A DNA stretch of 64,000 nt from Lachnospiraceae bacterium (lineage in GTDB: Bacteria; Bacillota; Clostridia; Lachnospirales; Lachnospiraceae), in the NCBI GenBank assembly GCA_017468395.1, contig JAFUIR010000014.1, forward strand, positions 62,001 through 126,000, written 5' to 3'. Of this stretch, positions 29,024 through 38,237 are shown in pieces. The notes beneath the pieces are model-generated. The model had not been told where the DNA came from. It saw only the letters and a program-made list of their open reading frames with translations, and did not search any database. Position 1 is the first letter of the stretch, and each line of letters starts with the position of its first letter. The position numbers and the translations under genes were made by a program.

Positions 29024-29782
29024 ATGGCAGCAGATACAGAAAAAGACTTGCAGAAGCTAAGGAATCGTTTCCGGGAACTGGCTGATAAGTCATACCATCA
29101 AAATATTTATACTTTCAGTGGATTTCTGGGATTGTCCGAGCAGGATGTTTTTTGGCAGATGGAGAGGGAACTTTCCTTTGTGGGTTATTCTTTTTGGGGA
29201 GAAGACCGCAAAATACTCCGTTTTGGAAATCCTGCGGAAATGGGATATGAGGAAGAGTTTCCTGTGGTGTGTATCCATATGAAGCCCCTTTTGTCCAAAT
29301 TTTCCGACCGGTTTTCCCACAGGGATTTTTTGGGAGCACTGATGAATCTCGGAATTGACAGAAGTACCATCGGTGATATTAAGGTGGGAGAAAAGGAAGG
29401 CTACCTGTTTTGTCAGGAGAGTATTGCCCGGTATATTTGTGAAAATTTGGATAAAGTAAAGCACACCAATATCAAATGTGAAATCGTGGAAGATATAGGC
29501 GAGGTACCAAAGGAAGAGCCGGAAGAAATGGTGGTACTTGCATCAGGTGAGCGTATAGATGGTGTGATTTCAAAAGTATACAATATGTCCCGCAGCGATA
29601 GTCTGGCTATGTTTCGGGAAAAGAAGGTCTATGTGAACGGCAGGCTGTGTGAGAATAACAGCCGCTCCTTGAAGTGTGGGGAGACAGTGAATGTTCGCGG
29701 CTATGGAAAATTTATTTACGATGGCGTGAACTATGAGACGAAGAAAGGGAAGTTATCCTTAAAAATCCGTCTGTTCAGATAG
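29024..29782 (+). CDS. ylmH: YlmH-family S4 RNA-binding protein
   Basis: A 252-residue protein with a C-terminal S4 domain (about 180-245: RIDGVISKVYNMSRSDSLAMFREKKV... KCGETVNVRGYGKF) that binds RNA. The N-terminal part matches YlmH, which binds ribosomes and is involved in rescue of stalled translation in Bacillus subtilis; elsewhere it lies near cell-division genes. Here it follows the ZIP gene instead, so the position gives little clue. The ribosome site is weak (AGGCAGG). A strong terminator follows. Confidence 0.86.
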   Translation: MAADTEKDLQKLRNRFRELADKSYHQNIYTFSGFLGLSEQDVFWQMERELSFVGYSFWGEDRKILRFGNPAEMGYEEEFPVVCIHMKPLLSKFSDRFSHRDFLGALMNLGIDRSTIGDIKVGEKEGYLFCQESIARYICENLDKVKHTNIKCEIVEDIGEVPKEEPEEMVVLASGERIDGVISKVYNMSRSDSLAMFREKKVYVNGRLCENNSRSLKCGETVNVRGYGKFIYDGVNYETKKGKLSLKIRLFR

Positions 29783-29809
29783 AGGGTGAAGGATAAGGAC
29801 TTCCAAGAA

Positions 29810-29842
29810 AAAAAGAACTGTTATTTTGCAACAGTTCTTTTT
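29810..29842. terminator. Bidirectional terminator between ylmH and pyrI
   Basis: A perfect 13-base stem (AAAAAGAACTGTT and AACAGTTCTTTTT) with a 7-base loop, flanked by A-run and T-run, between convergent stops at 29782 and 29853. Confidence 0.93.
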
Positions 29843-29852
29843 TAGTGGTCAA

Positions 29853-30281
29853 TTAATGGTCACGACCTTTTTCTTCGCAGTATTTGCAGCGGTAAACTTC
29901 CTTCTCTTCATCGGCCAAAAAGAAGATATGAGGCAGTTCCTGCTCAATGGAAGTGATACATCTGGGATTTTTGCATCGGATGACATTTTTAATCATCTTG
30001 GGCAGTACCAAATCTTTTTTATCTACGATTTCGCCGTCTTTAATGATATTTACGGTGATGTTGTGGTCGATAAAAGCCAGCACGTCCAAATCCAACTGGT
30101 TAATATCACATTCTACTTTCAAAATGTCTTTTTTACCCATTTTATTGCTTTTAGCATTTTTGATAATGGCCACGGTGCAATCCAGTTTGTCCAGTTGCAG
30201 ATGCTCATAAATATCCATACTTTTTCCGGCTTTAATATGGTCTAATACAAAGCCTTCTTCGATTTTTCCAATGTTTAACAT
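29853..30281 (-). CDS. pyrI: Aspartate carbamoyltransferase regulatory chain
   Basis: Regulatory partner of PyrB in pyrimidine synthesis; 142 residues. The N-terminal nucleotide-binding region includes the allosteric domain (KIEEGFVLDHIKAGKSM), and the zinc site is C103, C108, C132 and C135 (RCKNPRC, YRCKYC). Ribosome site AAAGGAGGG lies directly after the pyrB stop, 13 bases upstream. Its presence means the enzyme is probably of the PyrB-PyrI type that responds to nucleotides. Confidence 0.97.
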   Translation of the reverse strand: MLNIGKIEEGFVLDHIKAGKSMDIYEHLQLDKLDCTVAIIKNAKSNKMGKKDILKVECDINQLDLDVLAFIDHNITVNIIKDGEIVDKKDLVLPKMIKNVIRCKNPRCITSIEQELPHIFFLADEEKEVYRCKYCEEKGRDH

Positions 30282-30294
30282 ATCGTGCCCTCCT

Positions 30295-31209
30295 TTACTG
30301 TGCCAGTTCCAAGAGTGTCAAAATCAGTGCCATGCGGACATAAACGCCGTAGCGCGCCTGCTTGAAGTATACGGCTCTGGGGTCGTCGTCCAGTTCTACA
30401 GAGATTTCGTTTACTCTGGGAAGGGGATGGAGTACCAGCATATCTTCTTTGGCAAGGTCCATTTTGGCTTTGTCCAGAATATAGAAATCTTTGAGACGGA
30501 TATAGTCTTCTTCGTTGAAGAAACGCTCTTTCTGAACCCGGGTCATGTAGAGCATATCAAGATTTGGCATGACGTCTTCCAGACGGATAACTTCTTCAAA
30601 AGGAATATTTTTTGTGCGAAGCATTTCAGTAATATAATCCGGTACTTTCAGTTCTACGGGAGAGATAAAGACAAACTTAATGTTCTGGTAACGTACCAGA
30701 GCGTGAATCAGTGAGTGCACGGTACGTCCGAATTTTAAGTCTCCGCACAGACCGATAGTAATATTGTCTAAGGAGCCCTTTAAAGAGCGTATAGTCAAAA
30801 GGTCGGTTAAGGTCTGGGTGGGATGGTGGTGACCGCCATCGCCGGCGTTGATAACGGGAATGAAAGATTTTTCCGCCGCCACCATGGGAGCACCTTCTTT
30901 GGGATGGCGCATGGCACAGATGTCTGAGTAGCCGGAAATAACGCGGATGGTATCGGATACGCTTTCGCCTTTGGAAGCAGAAGAGGAGGCAGCATCTGAA
31001 AATCCTAAAACCTTGCCTCCCAATCTGAGCATGGCGGATTCAAAACTCAGGCGTGTGCGTGTGCTGGGCTCGTAAAAACAGGTTGCCAGAATTTTGCCGT
31101 CGCAGGCATGGGCATATTTTGCCGGGTTGCGTTCAATATCGTTTGCTAAGTCAAATAATTTGTTAAGTTCATCGACTGAAAAGTCGAGAGGGCTCATTAA
31201 ATGTCGCAT
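30295..31209 (-). CDS. pyrB: Aspartate carbamoyltransferase catalytic chain
   Basis: Joins carbamoyl phosphate and aspartate in the second committed step of pyrimidine synthesis; 304 residues, normal length. Carbamoyl phosphate is bound by S49-T50-R51-T52-R53, and the [10 protein letters not shown] motif and the [10 protein letters not shown] motif are intact. Ribosome site AAAGGAG precedes the ATG. I see no PyrR-type attenuator in the short leader, so control may act through PyrI or elsewhere. The gene pair pyrB-pyrI stands apart from the rest of the pyr pathway in this window. Confidence 0.97.
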   Translation of the reverse strand: MRHLMSPLDFSVDELNKLFDLANDIERNPAKYAHACDGKILATCFYEPSTRTRLSFESAMLRLGGKVLGFSDAASSSASKGESVSDTIRVISGYSDICAMRHPKEGAPMVAAEKSFIPVINAGDGGHHHPTQTLTDLLTIRSLKGSLDNITIGLCGDLKFGRTVHSLIHALVRYQNIKFVFISPVELKVPDYITEMLRTKNIPFEEVIRLEDVMPNLDMLYMTRVQKERFFNEEDYIRLKDFYILDKAKMDLAKEDMLVLHPLPRVNEISVELDDDPRAVYFKQARYGVYVRMALILTLLELAQ

Positions 31210-31263
31210 AAATAGTCTCCTTTATTTTATAGTGTTTTCACATTAGCAGCGGTTGCCTGCTCC

Positions 31264-31299
31264 CCCAAAAAAATCGAAGAGACAATATCTCTTCGATTT
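31264..31299 (-). terminator. Terminator of the nitroreductase gene
   Basis: A perfect 12-base stem (AAATCGAAGAGA / TCTCTTCGATTT) with loop CAATA, followed on the minus strand by seven T residues. It ends 6 bases after the nitroreductase stop and separates it from pyrB. Confidence 0.92.
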
Positions 31300-31305
31300 C
31301 ATAGG

Positions 31306-31845
31306 TTATTTATAGGACAATAAGTCCTCCACAGTTTTGCGCATAGGAGCAGTAGGCTCTTCAGCGGGGTAACCAATGGGAACTAATGCGATTAATTCAC
31401 GATCTTCAGGAAGTTCCAAATAAGCAGCAGCCTTCGCCTCATCAAAGATGCCAAGGATAACAGTGCCAAGACCTAATTCATGGGCTGCCAGACAAAAACT
31501 TTGTGTAGCAATTCCGGCATCGAACATTTGCCAAGTGTCTTTGCGGGGAGTGGTAAAGGAACCATCTCTCTCATAACCGCATCTGTTTTTGAGAACAGTG
31601 ATAGCGATTACCATGGGTGCGTTAGCGATGTGTTCGCCATTCTTAGGATAAGGAGTAGTGCAGTCGGCAGCAATTTTATTTTTTAATTCGCCTTCCACCG
31701 CAATGTAACGGGTAATCTGTGTGTTTTTCCAACTGGGAGCAAAAGAAGCAGTCTCCACAACCTGCGCCAAAACATCATGGGAAACAGGCTTGTCCTGAAA
31801 TTTACGGATACTTCTACGTCCTTTGATACATTCTTTAGCAGTCAT
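31306..31845 (-). CDS. Nitroreductase family protein
   Basis: A 179-residue flavin-dependent oxidoreductase of the nitroreductase fold, probably FMN-bound. Typical motifs are RRSIRKFQDKPV at the N-terminus, ASFAPSWKNTQ (the flavin contact loop) and GLGTVILGIFDE near the C-terminus, ending in ALVPIGYPAEEP. Ribosome site AGGAGG is 6 bases before the ATG. It stands alone between two other units with its own promoter and terminator. The substrate is unknown; this family includes reductases of quinones, nitro-compounds and flavin. Confidence 0.9.
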   Translation of the reverse strand: MTAKECIKGRRSIRKFQDKPVSHDVLAQVVETASFAPSWKNTQITRYIAVEGELKNKIAADCTTPYPKNGEHIANAPMVIAITVLKNRCGYERDGSFTTPRKDTWQMFDAGIATQSFCLAAHELGLGTVILGIFDEAKAAAYLELPEDRELIALVPIGYPAEEPTAPMRKTVEDLLSYK

Positions 31846-31873
31846 ATTTGCCTCCTAAAATACTCTTTTTCCT

Positions 31874-31902
31874 ATGATAACACAACCCTATTTTTGATTC
31901 AA
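31874..31902 (-). promoter_or_regulatory. Promoter of the nitroreductase gene
   Basis: On the minus strand TTGAAT (31897-31902), a 17-base spacer and TATCAT (31874-31879) preceded by TGT. It lies about 30 bases upstream of the start codon. Confidence 0.6.
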
Positions 31903-31941
31903 TGTCAAAATGATGTTTTTTGGGAAATATGAGAAAATGTT

Positions 31942-31970
31942 TTGCATATCCGCACACTATCTACTATAAT
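31942..31970 (+). promoter_or_regulatory. Promoter of the PH-domain gene
   Basis: TTGCAT (31942-31947), 17-base spacer, TATAAT (31965-31970), about 70 bases ahead of the start at 32041. Confidence 0.65.
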
Positions 31971-32040
31971 AATAGAGTGGCAAAAGGAGTATTTTTAACA
32001 TATGAAGTGAAAGAGAAAGTAAAAAGAGAGGGAGAAAAAT

Positions 32041-32424
32041 ATGGAAATGGAATTTGTGGAAAGAAAAAGATGGGTGTTTTTGGGACTTCCTTTTACCTTC
32101 ACAAAGTATTTTGTTAAGGAAGACATGATTACCATTAACGCAGGTTTTTTTAAGAAAGTGGAAAATGACTGCTATATGTATAAAATTCAGGATGTGGAGC
32201 ACACGGCAAGTCTCTTTGAGAGAATGTTCAAACTGGGCACCATTACCTGTTTTACAGGGGATACCACACATCCCCAACTGGTGATTTCCCATGTGAAAAA
32301 TTCCAAGGAAATCAAAAATTTCATTTTGGAGGCCTCTGAAACTGCAAGACAGAAGAGACGCACGTTAAATACGCTGAATATCGGCACCGGTGAAATGGAT
32401 GATATAGACGACGCCGGTATTTAA
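32041..32424 (+). CDS. Bacterial PH-domain protein
   Basis: A 127-residue soluble protein whose body resembles the bacterial pleckstrin-homology fold (strands such as RWVFLGLPFTFTKYFV, MITINAGFFKKVENDCYMYKIQDVEH). The C-terminal acidic tail (GEMDDIDDAGI) is unstructured. No signal peptide. Ribosome site GAGAGGGAGAAAA precedes the ATG. It stands alone between its own promoter and a terminator-like hairpin. Function is unknown; PH domains often bind proteins or lipids. Confidence 0.72.
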   Translation: MEMEFVERKRWVFLGLPFTFTKYFVKEDMITINAGFFKKVENDCYMYKIQDVEHTASLFERMFKLGTITCFTGDTTHPQLVISHVKNSKEIKNFILEASETARQKRRTLNTLNIGTGEMDDIDDAGI

Positions 32425-32493
32425 GGGTAAAATTGGCTGTTACAACGAAGAACTAAATAGTGTATTAAAATCGCAATGTAAGATTTTACAGCA

Positions 32494-32534
32494 GGCATGC
32501 AAAAATGACGCGGTCGGATTTTGTGTGCCTTTTT
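32494..32534 (+). terminator. Probable terminator after the PH-domain gene
   Basis: GGCATGCAAAAAT pairs imperfectly with ATTTTGTGTGCC and is followed by five T residues. Mismatches make it weaker than the others in the window. Confidence 0.55.
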
Positions 32535-32549
32535 CAATTCTGTTATATT
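32521..32549 (+). promoter_or_regulatory. Possible promoter of the LRR lipoprotein gene
   Basis: TTGTGT (32521-32526), 17-base spacer, TATATT (32544-32549), 35 bases ahead of the start. The -35 overlaps the previous terminator stem. Confidence 0.45.
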
Positions 32550-32583
32550 AATAAAAAGTAAAAACAAAAGAGAGGACAAAAGT

Positions 32584-33825
32584 ATGAAAAAGAAAATTTT
32601 ATCAATTGCCATAATGGCAACCATTGCTTTAGCAGCAACAGCATGTGCAGCAGATGAGGAGGAGTACGGCGCTGACTCTACCGTGGAGAGTGGTTTTGAA
32701 GTGTCTGACGACAGTAAGGCGGAGGCAGAGGAAACTTCTGTAGAGACTGCAGCAGCAGAAACTTCTGTAAGTGAGGCTGAAAAAACTCCCGAAGAAACGA
32801 AAGAACCTGTAAAAGAGGAAAAACCGGCACTGCCGGAGACAGATGCCGATTTTTTTGTGTATGAGCAGAAAACAGACGGTACAATTAAAATTACAGATAT
32901 GAAAAAGGATAGTGCCTTAGAGGTTGTGGTGGTGCCCAAAGAGATTGACGGAGCAGCAGTTACGGAAATCGGTGATGATGCATTTGAAAGGTATGACAGT
33001 ATTACAACCTTAGTGATACCGGATAGTGTGACCCAACTGGGTGAGTCGCTTTGTGAAGAAGATTTTAACCTGACAAGTGTGGTGCTTCCAAGTAATCTGA
33101 CTTATCTGCCGTCCCGGGCTTTTACCGGCTGTACGAGCCTTGCAAGTATAGAGATTCCTGATACTGTGACAGAAATGGGGTATGAAGTATTTATGGATTG
33201 CACCGGACTTACAAGTGTAAAGATACCTGATAGTGTGACGGAAATAGGTCAATTTATTTTTTACGGATGTACTAATCTTACAAGTGTAAACATACCCGAT
33301 GGCGTGAAAGATATAAAAGGTGCATTTAGCGATTGCAGCAGTCTTGTAAGCGTAGATATACCCGATAGTGTGGAAGAAATGGATTATGCATTTAGAGGTT
33401 GCAGTAGTCTTACAAGCGTAAAGATACCGGATAAGGTGTCTTGTCTTACTGAAACATTTTGTGATTGCAGCAGCCTTACCAGTATAGAAATACCGGACAA
33501 AGTAGAATGGTATTCCGGGGTATTTACAGGCTGTAGCAGTCTCACAAGTATAGAGATACCTCAGACAGATGGTTGGGTGGACTATCAGGAATTTAGCGGT
33601 TGTAGCAGTCTCACAAGCATTGAGGTGCCGGAGGGTATAACAGATATACAGACGTATGCTTTTAAAGATTGCACCGGTCTTAAAAGTATAAAACTGCCGG
33701 CAAGTTTAACAGGGATAGAGGAAACTGCATTCGAAGGCTGCAGTAGTCTGGAAGTTGTTTATGCGCCGGAAGGTTCTTATGCTGAGGAATGGGCAAAGGC
33801 GCAGGGTATAAAGGTAGAGCATTAA
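32584..33825 (+). CDS. Surface leucine-rich-repeat (BspA-type) lipoprotein
   Basis: A 413-residue exported protein. A signal sequence ends at C21 (ALAATAC, an imperfect lipobox) and is followed by about 80 acidic, Ser/Thr-rich residues acting as a spacer. From about residue 100 there are 12 repeats of about 23 residues of the LRR_5/BspA type, each with the pattern FxGCSSLTSIEIPDSV. The frame opens at 32521, but the ATG at 32584 has AGAGAGGAC before it and starts the signal peptide. Such proteins often bind host or bacterial surfaces. It has no sortase motif, so attachment would be by the lipid. The partner is unknown. Confidence 0.87.
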   Translation: MKKKILSIAIMATIALAATACAADEEEYGADSTVESGFEVSDDSKAEAEETSVETAAAETSVSEAEKTPEETKEPVKEEKPALPETDADFFVYEQKTDGTIKITDMKKDSALEVVVVPKEIDGAAVTEIGDDAFERYDSITTLVIPDSVTQLGESLCEEDFNLTSVVLPSNLTYLPSRAFTGCTSLASIEIPDTVTEMGYEVFMDCTGLTSVKIPDSVTEIGQFIFYGCTNLTSVNIPDGVKDIKGAFSDCSSLVSVDIPDSVEEMDYAFRGCSSLTSVKIPDKVSCLTETFCDCSSLTSIEIPDKVEWYSGVFTGCSSLTSIEIPQTDGWVDYQEFSGCSSLTSIEVPEGITDIQTYAFKDCTGLKSIKLPASLTGIEETAFEGCSSLEVVYAPEGSYAEEWAKAQGIKVEH

Positions 33826-33854
33826 AGGTTTGAAGAATATCAAATAATCATAAA

Positions 33855-33880
33855 AGGGAACTTGATTTTTCAAGTTCCCT
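33855..33880 (+). terminator. Hairpin after the LRR gene
   Basis: A perfect 11-base stem AGGGAACTTGA / TCAAGTTCCCT with loop TTTT, starting 30 bases after the stop. There is no T-run after it, so it may stall or protect rather than terminate. Confidence 0.5.
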
Positions 33881-33892
33881 ATGATACTATTT

Positions 33893-33949
33893 CAAAAGAA
33901 ATTTTAGCATCCTAAGCGTTAGACAGTCGTAGGATGCTATTTCTTTTGT
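33893..33949 (+). terminator. Second hairpin upstream of the MATE gene
   Basis: CAAAAGAAAT and TAGCATCCTA (33892-33914) pair with TAGGATGCTA and TTTCTTTTG (33930-33949). It is followed by TTGCTGTT. With the preceding hairpin it fills the gap to the MATE gene; it could be a terminator or an attenuator of that gene. Confidence 0.5.
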
Positions 33950-34015
33950 TGCTGTTATGGCTGTAAGGGAAAACAAAATGCAAAGATGTAAGACAATCTA
34001 TAAGGAGGTTAGGAC

Positions 34016-35419
34016 ATGGAACTGGATATGACCAAGGGAAGTCCCGCGAAATTAATTGCGAAGTTTATTGTGCCCATTATTATCGGTAACATTTTTCAAC
34101 AGTTTTATAGTATGATAGATACCATTATTGTGGGACGTTATGTAGGATTGCAGGCGTTGGCGGCGGTTGGCTGCACCGGTACCATATCTTTTCTGATTTT
34201 AGGATTTGCCCAGGGGCTTACTACCGGTTTTACAGTGCTGACTGCCCAAAGATACGGGGCCGGAGATATGCAGGGAATGAAGCGCAGTGTGGCCAATGCG
34301 GGGATTTTGGCTACAGGTGTTGCGGTAATCGTGACGATTGTCAGTGCCCTTTGCATGGATATGCTTTTGACGGCCATGAATACGCCTTCGGATATGTATG
34401 ACATGGCAAAAGAATATATTATGATTATTTGCCTCGGTATGTGTTTCACTATTTTTTATAATTTTCTGGCAAGTATTTTGAGAGCCATCGGAAACAGTGT
34501 GATACCCCTTGTGTTTTTGATAATTTCCGCTATTTTAAATGTGGTGCTGGACATAGTGTTTATTGTAAACTTTAGCTGGGGCGTGGCAGGTGCTGCTTAT
34601 GCTACTATTATTTCGCAAGGTGTTTCTGCCGTTCTTTGCTTGGTTTATATTATAAAAGCGGTGCCCACCTTGCATTTGGAAAAAGGGCATTGGCAGCCGG
34701 ACGGGCAGTGTATGAAAAATCAGATTTCTGTGGGACTTCCCATGGCACTGCAGTATTCTATTACGGCTATCGGAACGATTTTGGTGCAGTCTGCCCTGAA
34801 TTTGCTGGGTTCCACGGTGGTAGGAGCTTATTCGGTGGCAGGTAAAGTGGAATCTCTGGTAACCCAGCCTTTTGCGGCGATGGGGGTAACTATGGCTACT
34901 TACGGCGCCCAAAACCGCGGTGTCAACGATTTGGAACGTATCCGAAAGGGCGTCAAAGTGGCAAATATTATGTCGGGTATCTATTCTCTTGTGATTTTTG
35001 GCGTGGTAATGGGGATTTTACCCTATGCCATCCGCTTGTTTGTGACGGAAAATCTGGATGTGGTTTATGAGTATTCCAGAATTTATATGCTTGTTTGTGG
35101 TACTTGTTTTATTCCTCTTGGCATGATTTTCATATTTAGAAATCTGCTGCAGGGATGCGGATTTGGAATTTTGCCGATGATGGGCGGTGTAGTGGAACTG
35201 GTATGTAGATGTGCGGCCGCTTTTGTTGCCACACGGATGCTCAGTTATGTGGGGGTATGTTTTGCCAATGCCAGCGCATGGCTTGTAACAGGTATCTTTT
35301 TTGGGGTGCTGTATCTTATTTTGATGAAAAAGATGCAACGGGAAAAAATGGTTCACGAACTGCGCTCTGACAGCAACTTTTCAAACAGTAGTCCGGCAAT
35401 GGCCCAAAACGGCAAATAG
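34016..35419 (+). CDS. MATE family efflux transporter
   Basis: Membrane exporter of 467 residues with about 12 helices in two halves, typical of multidrug and toxic compound extrusion proteins that use Na+ or H+. The N-terminal stretch (GSPAKLIAKFIVPIIIGNIFQQFYSMIDTIIVG) is characteristic. Ribosome site AAGGAGG is 8 bases before the ATG. The final 67 bases overlap, tail to tail, with a gene on the other strand. Substrate unknown. Confidence 0.92.
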   Translation: MELDMTKGSPAKLIAKFIVPIIIGNIFQQFYSMIDTIIVGRYVGLQALAAVGCTGTISFLILGFAQGLTTGFTVLTAQRYGAGDMQGMKRSVANAGILATGVAVIVTIVSALCMDMLLTAMNTPSDMYDMAKEYIMIICLGMCFTIFYNFLASILRAIGNSVIPLVFLIISAILNVVLDIVFIVNFSWGVAGAAYATIISQGVSAVLCLVYIIKAVPTLHLEKGHWQPDGQCMKNQISVGLPMALQYSITAIGTILVQSALNLLGSTVVGAYSVAGKVESLVTQPFAAMGVTMATYGAQNRGVNDLERIRKGVKVANIMSGIYSLVIFGVVMGILPYAIRLFVTENLDVVYEYSRIYMLVCGTCFIPLGMIFIFRNLLQGCGFGILPMMGGVVELVCRCAAAFVATRMLSYVGVCFANASAWLVTGIFFGVLYLILMKKMQREKMVHELRSDSNFSNSSPAMAQNGK

Positions 35420-35769
35420 TCCAGGCGGATAATGCCTTTAATGTGCCATTTGGAGCGGTTGTAGTCCCAAGGACAGAGAGTTTTTTTGGTAAGCAGACTG
35501 CCACTGATATATTCTCCGGTAAAAATCAGACCGGCGTAGGTCAGTCCCCGGAGGATTATGGGTTTCCCTTTCATCAGACGAAATAGGGGCGCAAGAAAAG
35601 AAGCCATACCGTAAATGGGAAACATATAGAGGGAAGTAGTTCCTTTTAGTTTAAAATCCCTGCGGCGCAGACTGTCAAAGGCTGTAAATACAATTTCAAG
35701 GCACCATCCAAAGATGCCACATTTAATAAAATTTGCAATTAATTTTTTCATATGAAGAAGTATTTCCAC
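35353..35769 (-). CDS. CmpB-like small membrane protein
   Basis: A 138-residue membrane protein resembling the family listed as putative ABC-transporter type IV (CmpB). Hydrophobic segments near 14-30, 46-66 and 80-95; motif ISGSLLTKKTLCPWDY. The start is uncertain: GTG at 35769 begins the frame, and an ATG at 35751 is an alternative; neither has a clear ribosome site. It overlaps the end of the MATE gene by 67 bases in opposite orientation. The protein is a credible family member despite the overlap; no function is known. Confidence 0.65.
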   Translation of the reverse strand: MEILLHMKKLIANFIKCGIFGWCLEIVFTAFDSLRRRDFKLKGTTSLYMFPIYGMASFLAPLFRLMKGKPIILRGLTYAGLIFTGEYISGSLLTKKTLCPWDYNRSKWHIKGIIRLDYLPFWAIAGLLFEKLLSERSS

Positions 35770-35827
35770 AAAAGAGAGAAATATACTGGAAAGTATCTAA
35801 AAGATATTATTCGGGAAGGTGAGACGG

Positions 35828-37180
35828 ATGAATTATAAGCAGACCATGGAGTATCTGGAAAATTTAAGTGCTTACGGCATTGTGCCGGGGCTTGCCAATA
35901 TGGAGAATCTATGTGAAAAACTGGGAAATCCGCAGGATAGATTGCAGGTAATTCATATTGCGGGTACCAACGGGAAAGGTTCTGTTTTGGCTTATCTTTC
36001 TACGATTTTGCAATGCGCCGGATACAAAACCGGAAGATATATATCACCTGTTATTTTTGAGTATAGGGAGAAAATTCAGATAAATCAAAAGCCTATCAGC
36101 CAGAAGAAACTGTGTTATTATGTGGAAAAGGTGAAGTCAGTTTGCGAAGAACTGGTAAAAGAGGGGAAGCCTCATCCTACCCAGTTTGAGTTTGAGACGG
36201 CTCTTTCTTTTTTGTATTTTATGGAAGAGGCATGTGATGTGGTAGTGCTGGAAACAGGAATGGGCGGCAGACTGGATGCCACCAATATTATAAAAAAGCC
36301 GTTGGTAACGGTGCTGGCGTCTATCAGTATGGACCATATGAAATTTTTGGGAAATAATTTGGCCCAAATTGCAGGGGAAAAGGCAGGCATCTGTAAAGAG
36401 GGGTGTCCCGTTGTTTCCATGCCTCAGGATGAGGAGGCGCTAAGGGTAATTGCGGAGCGTGCAGGTCAACTTGGATGTCCCTTACATGTGTCTGAGCCTC
36501 AAAAGGCCGGGAAAATCCGCTACGGCATGGAAGTGCAGAAGTTTTGCTTCGGAAAATATAAGGATCTGGAGATTTCTTTGGCAGGCAAGCATCAGATTGA
36601 AAATGCAGTGTTGGCCATAGAGACTGTAGAAGTGATAAACGGACTTGGCGCAGAGGTTTTCGGAAAGGTTTTACATGTATCTGAGGAGCATCTGCGTAAA
36701 GGACTTTCCCGGACAAAATGGCCGGGACGCTTTAGCGTGGTTGCGAAGAAGCCGCTTTTTGTGGTGGATGGGGCTCACAATGAAGATGCGGCAAGGAAAC
36801 TTGCGGATTCCATAAGGTTTTATTTTACAAATAGAAGAATTATTTATATAATGGGGGTATTGAAGGATAAAGAATATGAGAAGATTATTGCGGAGACTTA
36901 TGCCTACGCAGATCAGATCATAACAATAACCACGCCGGATAATCCAAGGGCGTTACCTGCTTTGGAACTGGCACAGGCGGTAAGGCAGTACCATCCCAAT
37001 GTGACAGCAGCCGGAAGTTTGGAAGAGGCAGTGGAAATAGCCTATTTGCTTGCAGGAAAAGAGGATGTGATTATCAGTTTCGGGTCCTTGTCCTATCAGG
37101 GAAGACTGATGCAGATTGTGGAGCAGCAGAAAGAGGCGAAAAGCAGAAAGAACGGTGGTAAACATGGTAGACAAAAATAA
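35828..37180 (+). CDS. folC: Folylpolyglutamate synthase/dihydrofolate synthase
   Basis: Adds glutamate to folates; 450 residues. The P-loop is [11 protein letters not shown], followed by the Mur-ligase-like motif [14 protein letters not shown] and the C-terminal WPGRFSV... [11 protein letters not shown]. The frame opens at GTG 35819, but ATG 35828 has GGGAAGG at a spacing of 8 and is preferred. It is the first gene of a folate operon and overlaps folE by 17 bases. Confidence 0.95.
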   Translation: MNYKQTMEYLENLSAYGIVPGLANMENLCEKLGNPQDRLQVIHIAGTNGKGSVLAYLSTILQCAGYKTGRYISPVIFEYREKIQINQKPISQKKLCYYVEKVKSVCEELVKEGKPHPTQFEFETALSFLYFMEEACDVVVLETGMGGRLDATNIIKKPLVTVLASISMDHMKFLGNNLAQIAGEKAGICKEGCPVVSMPQDEEALRVIAERAGQLGCPLHVSEPQKAGKIRYGMEVQKFCFGKYKDLEISLAGKHQIENAVLAIETVEVINGLGAEVFGKVLHVSEEHLRKGLSRTKWPGRFSVVAKKPLFVVDGAHNEDAARKLADSIRFYFTNRRIIYIMGVLKDKEYEKIIAETYAYADQIITITTPDNPRALPALELAQAVRQYHPNVTAAGSLEEAVEIAYLLAGKEDVIISFGSLSYQGRLMQIVEQQKEAKSRKNGGKHGRQK

Positions 37181-37721
37181 AATCGAGCAGGCAGTGAAGC
37201 TTCTTTTGGAAGGAATCGGAGAAGATGTAAACCGAGAGGGGCTGTTGGAAACGCCGCAACGTATTGCCAGAATGTATGAGGAAATTTACGGAGGAATGGA
37301 TGAGGATGCAGCCACCCATTTGTCCAAAACCTTTACGGTGGAAAACAGTGAGATGGTACTGGAAAAGGATATTGTATTTTATTCTACCTGTGAGCACCAT
37401 TTGATGCCTTTTTACGGAAAGGCCCATGTGGCATATATTCCGGATGGGAAAGTGGTAGGTCTCAGCAAACTGGCCAGAACCGTGGAAGTGTTTGCGAGAC
37501 GTCCCCAGATTCAGGAGCAGATGAATGCACAGATTGCGGATGCCATCATGGAAAACTTAAATCCCAAGGGGGTTATGGTTATGGTGGAAGCAGAGCATAT
37601 GTGCATGACCATGCGAGGTGTAAAAAAGCCCGGAAGCAAAACAATGACTGTGGCGGTAAGAGGCGTGTTTGCACAGGATGAAGCTTTGCAGAACCGTTTT
37701 TGGCAGATGATTCGGGAGTAG
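37164..37721 (+). CDS. folE: GTP cyclohydrolase I
   Basis: Converts GTP to dihydroneopterin triphosphate, the first step of folate synthesis; 185 residues. The zinc ligands are C76, H79 and C147 ([19 protein letters not shown]). The start ATG 37164 follows GGTGG; the longer frame upstream lies in folC and is not preferred. The gene overlaps the end of folC by 17 bases, as expected for a coupled operon. Confidence 0.96.
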   Translation: MVDKNKIEQAVKLLLEGIGEDVNREGLLETPQRIARMYEEIYGGMDEDAATHLSKTFTVENSEMVLEKDIVFYSTCEHHLMPFYGKAHVAYIPDGKVVGLSKLARTVEVFARRPQIQEQMNAQIADAIMENLNPKGVMVMVEAEHMCMTMRGVKKPGSKTMTVAVRGVFAQDEALQNRFWQMIRE

Positions 37722-37749
37722 GAGAGTAAATCCGGGAATAGGATACGAG

Positions 37750-38232
37750 ATGGACAGAATAAATAAAATATTAAATCACGATTTATTTATTGAAAATGTG
37801 AAAAAGAACGAAATGGCAGAAGCGGAGCGTCGCTTCTGCCATCATGATATGGTGCATTTTATGGATGTGGCCAGAATCGGCTGGATTATCAATTTAGAAG
37901 AAGGCTACGGCATAGATAAAGAGTGGATTTATGCTGCAGCACTGTTGCATGATATCGGCAGACATGACCAGTATGCAGACGGCACGCCCCATGAGCAGAC
38001 CAGTGCCCGCAGAGCACCGCAAATACTGGAAGAATGCGGTTTTGATGATAAAGAAACACGTGTTATTGTATCTGCTATAGCCAGCCACAGAGACAAAGAA
38101 GTGGCACAGGAAGCCTCCCTTAGAGGTGTGTTATACCGGGCAGACAAACTGAGCCGCCCCTGCTTTGCCTGCAAGGCGGAAACGGATTGCAACTGGAAAG
38201 GTGACAAGAAGAATTTGCAGATGAAGATATAG
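37750..38232 (+). CDS. HD-domain hydrolase in the folate operon
   Basis: A 160-residue HD-superfamily protein. Metal residues are the His in FCHHDMVHFMDVA, H-D in LLHDIGRHDQY and the later His/Asp in ASHRDKE and YRADKLS. The tail has three Cys (SRPCFACKAETDCNW), which may bind a metal. It lies between folE and folP. The pathway needs an enzyme to remove phosphates from dihydroneopterin triphosphate, and no Nudix-type FolQ is present in the operon, so this protein is a candidate. That role is inference from position only. Confidence 0.8.
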   Translation: MDRINKILNHDLFIENVKKNEMAEAERRFCHHDMVHFMDVARIGWIINLEEGYGIDKEWIYAAALLHDIGRHDQYADGTPHEQTSARRAPQILEECGFDDKETRVIVSAIASHRDKEVAQEASLRGVLYRADKLSRPCFACKAETDCNWKGDKKNLQMKI

Positions 38233-38237
38233 TAGTT

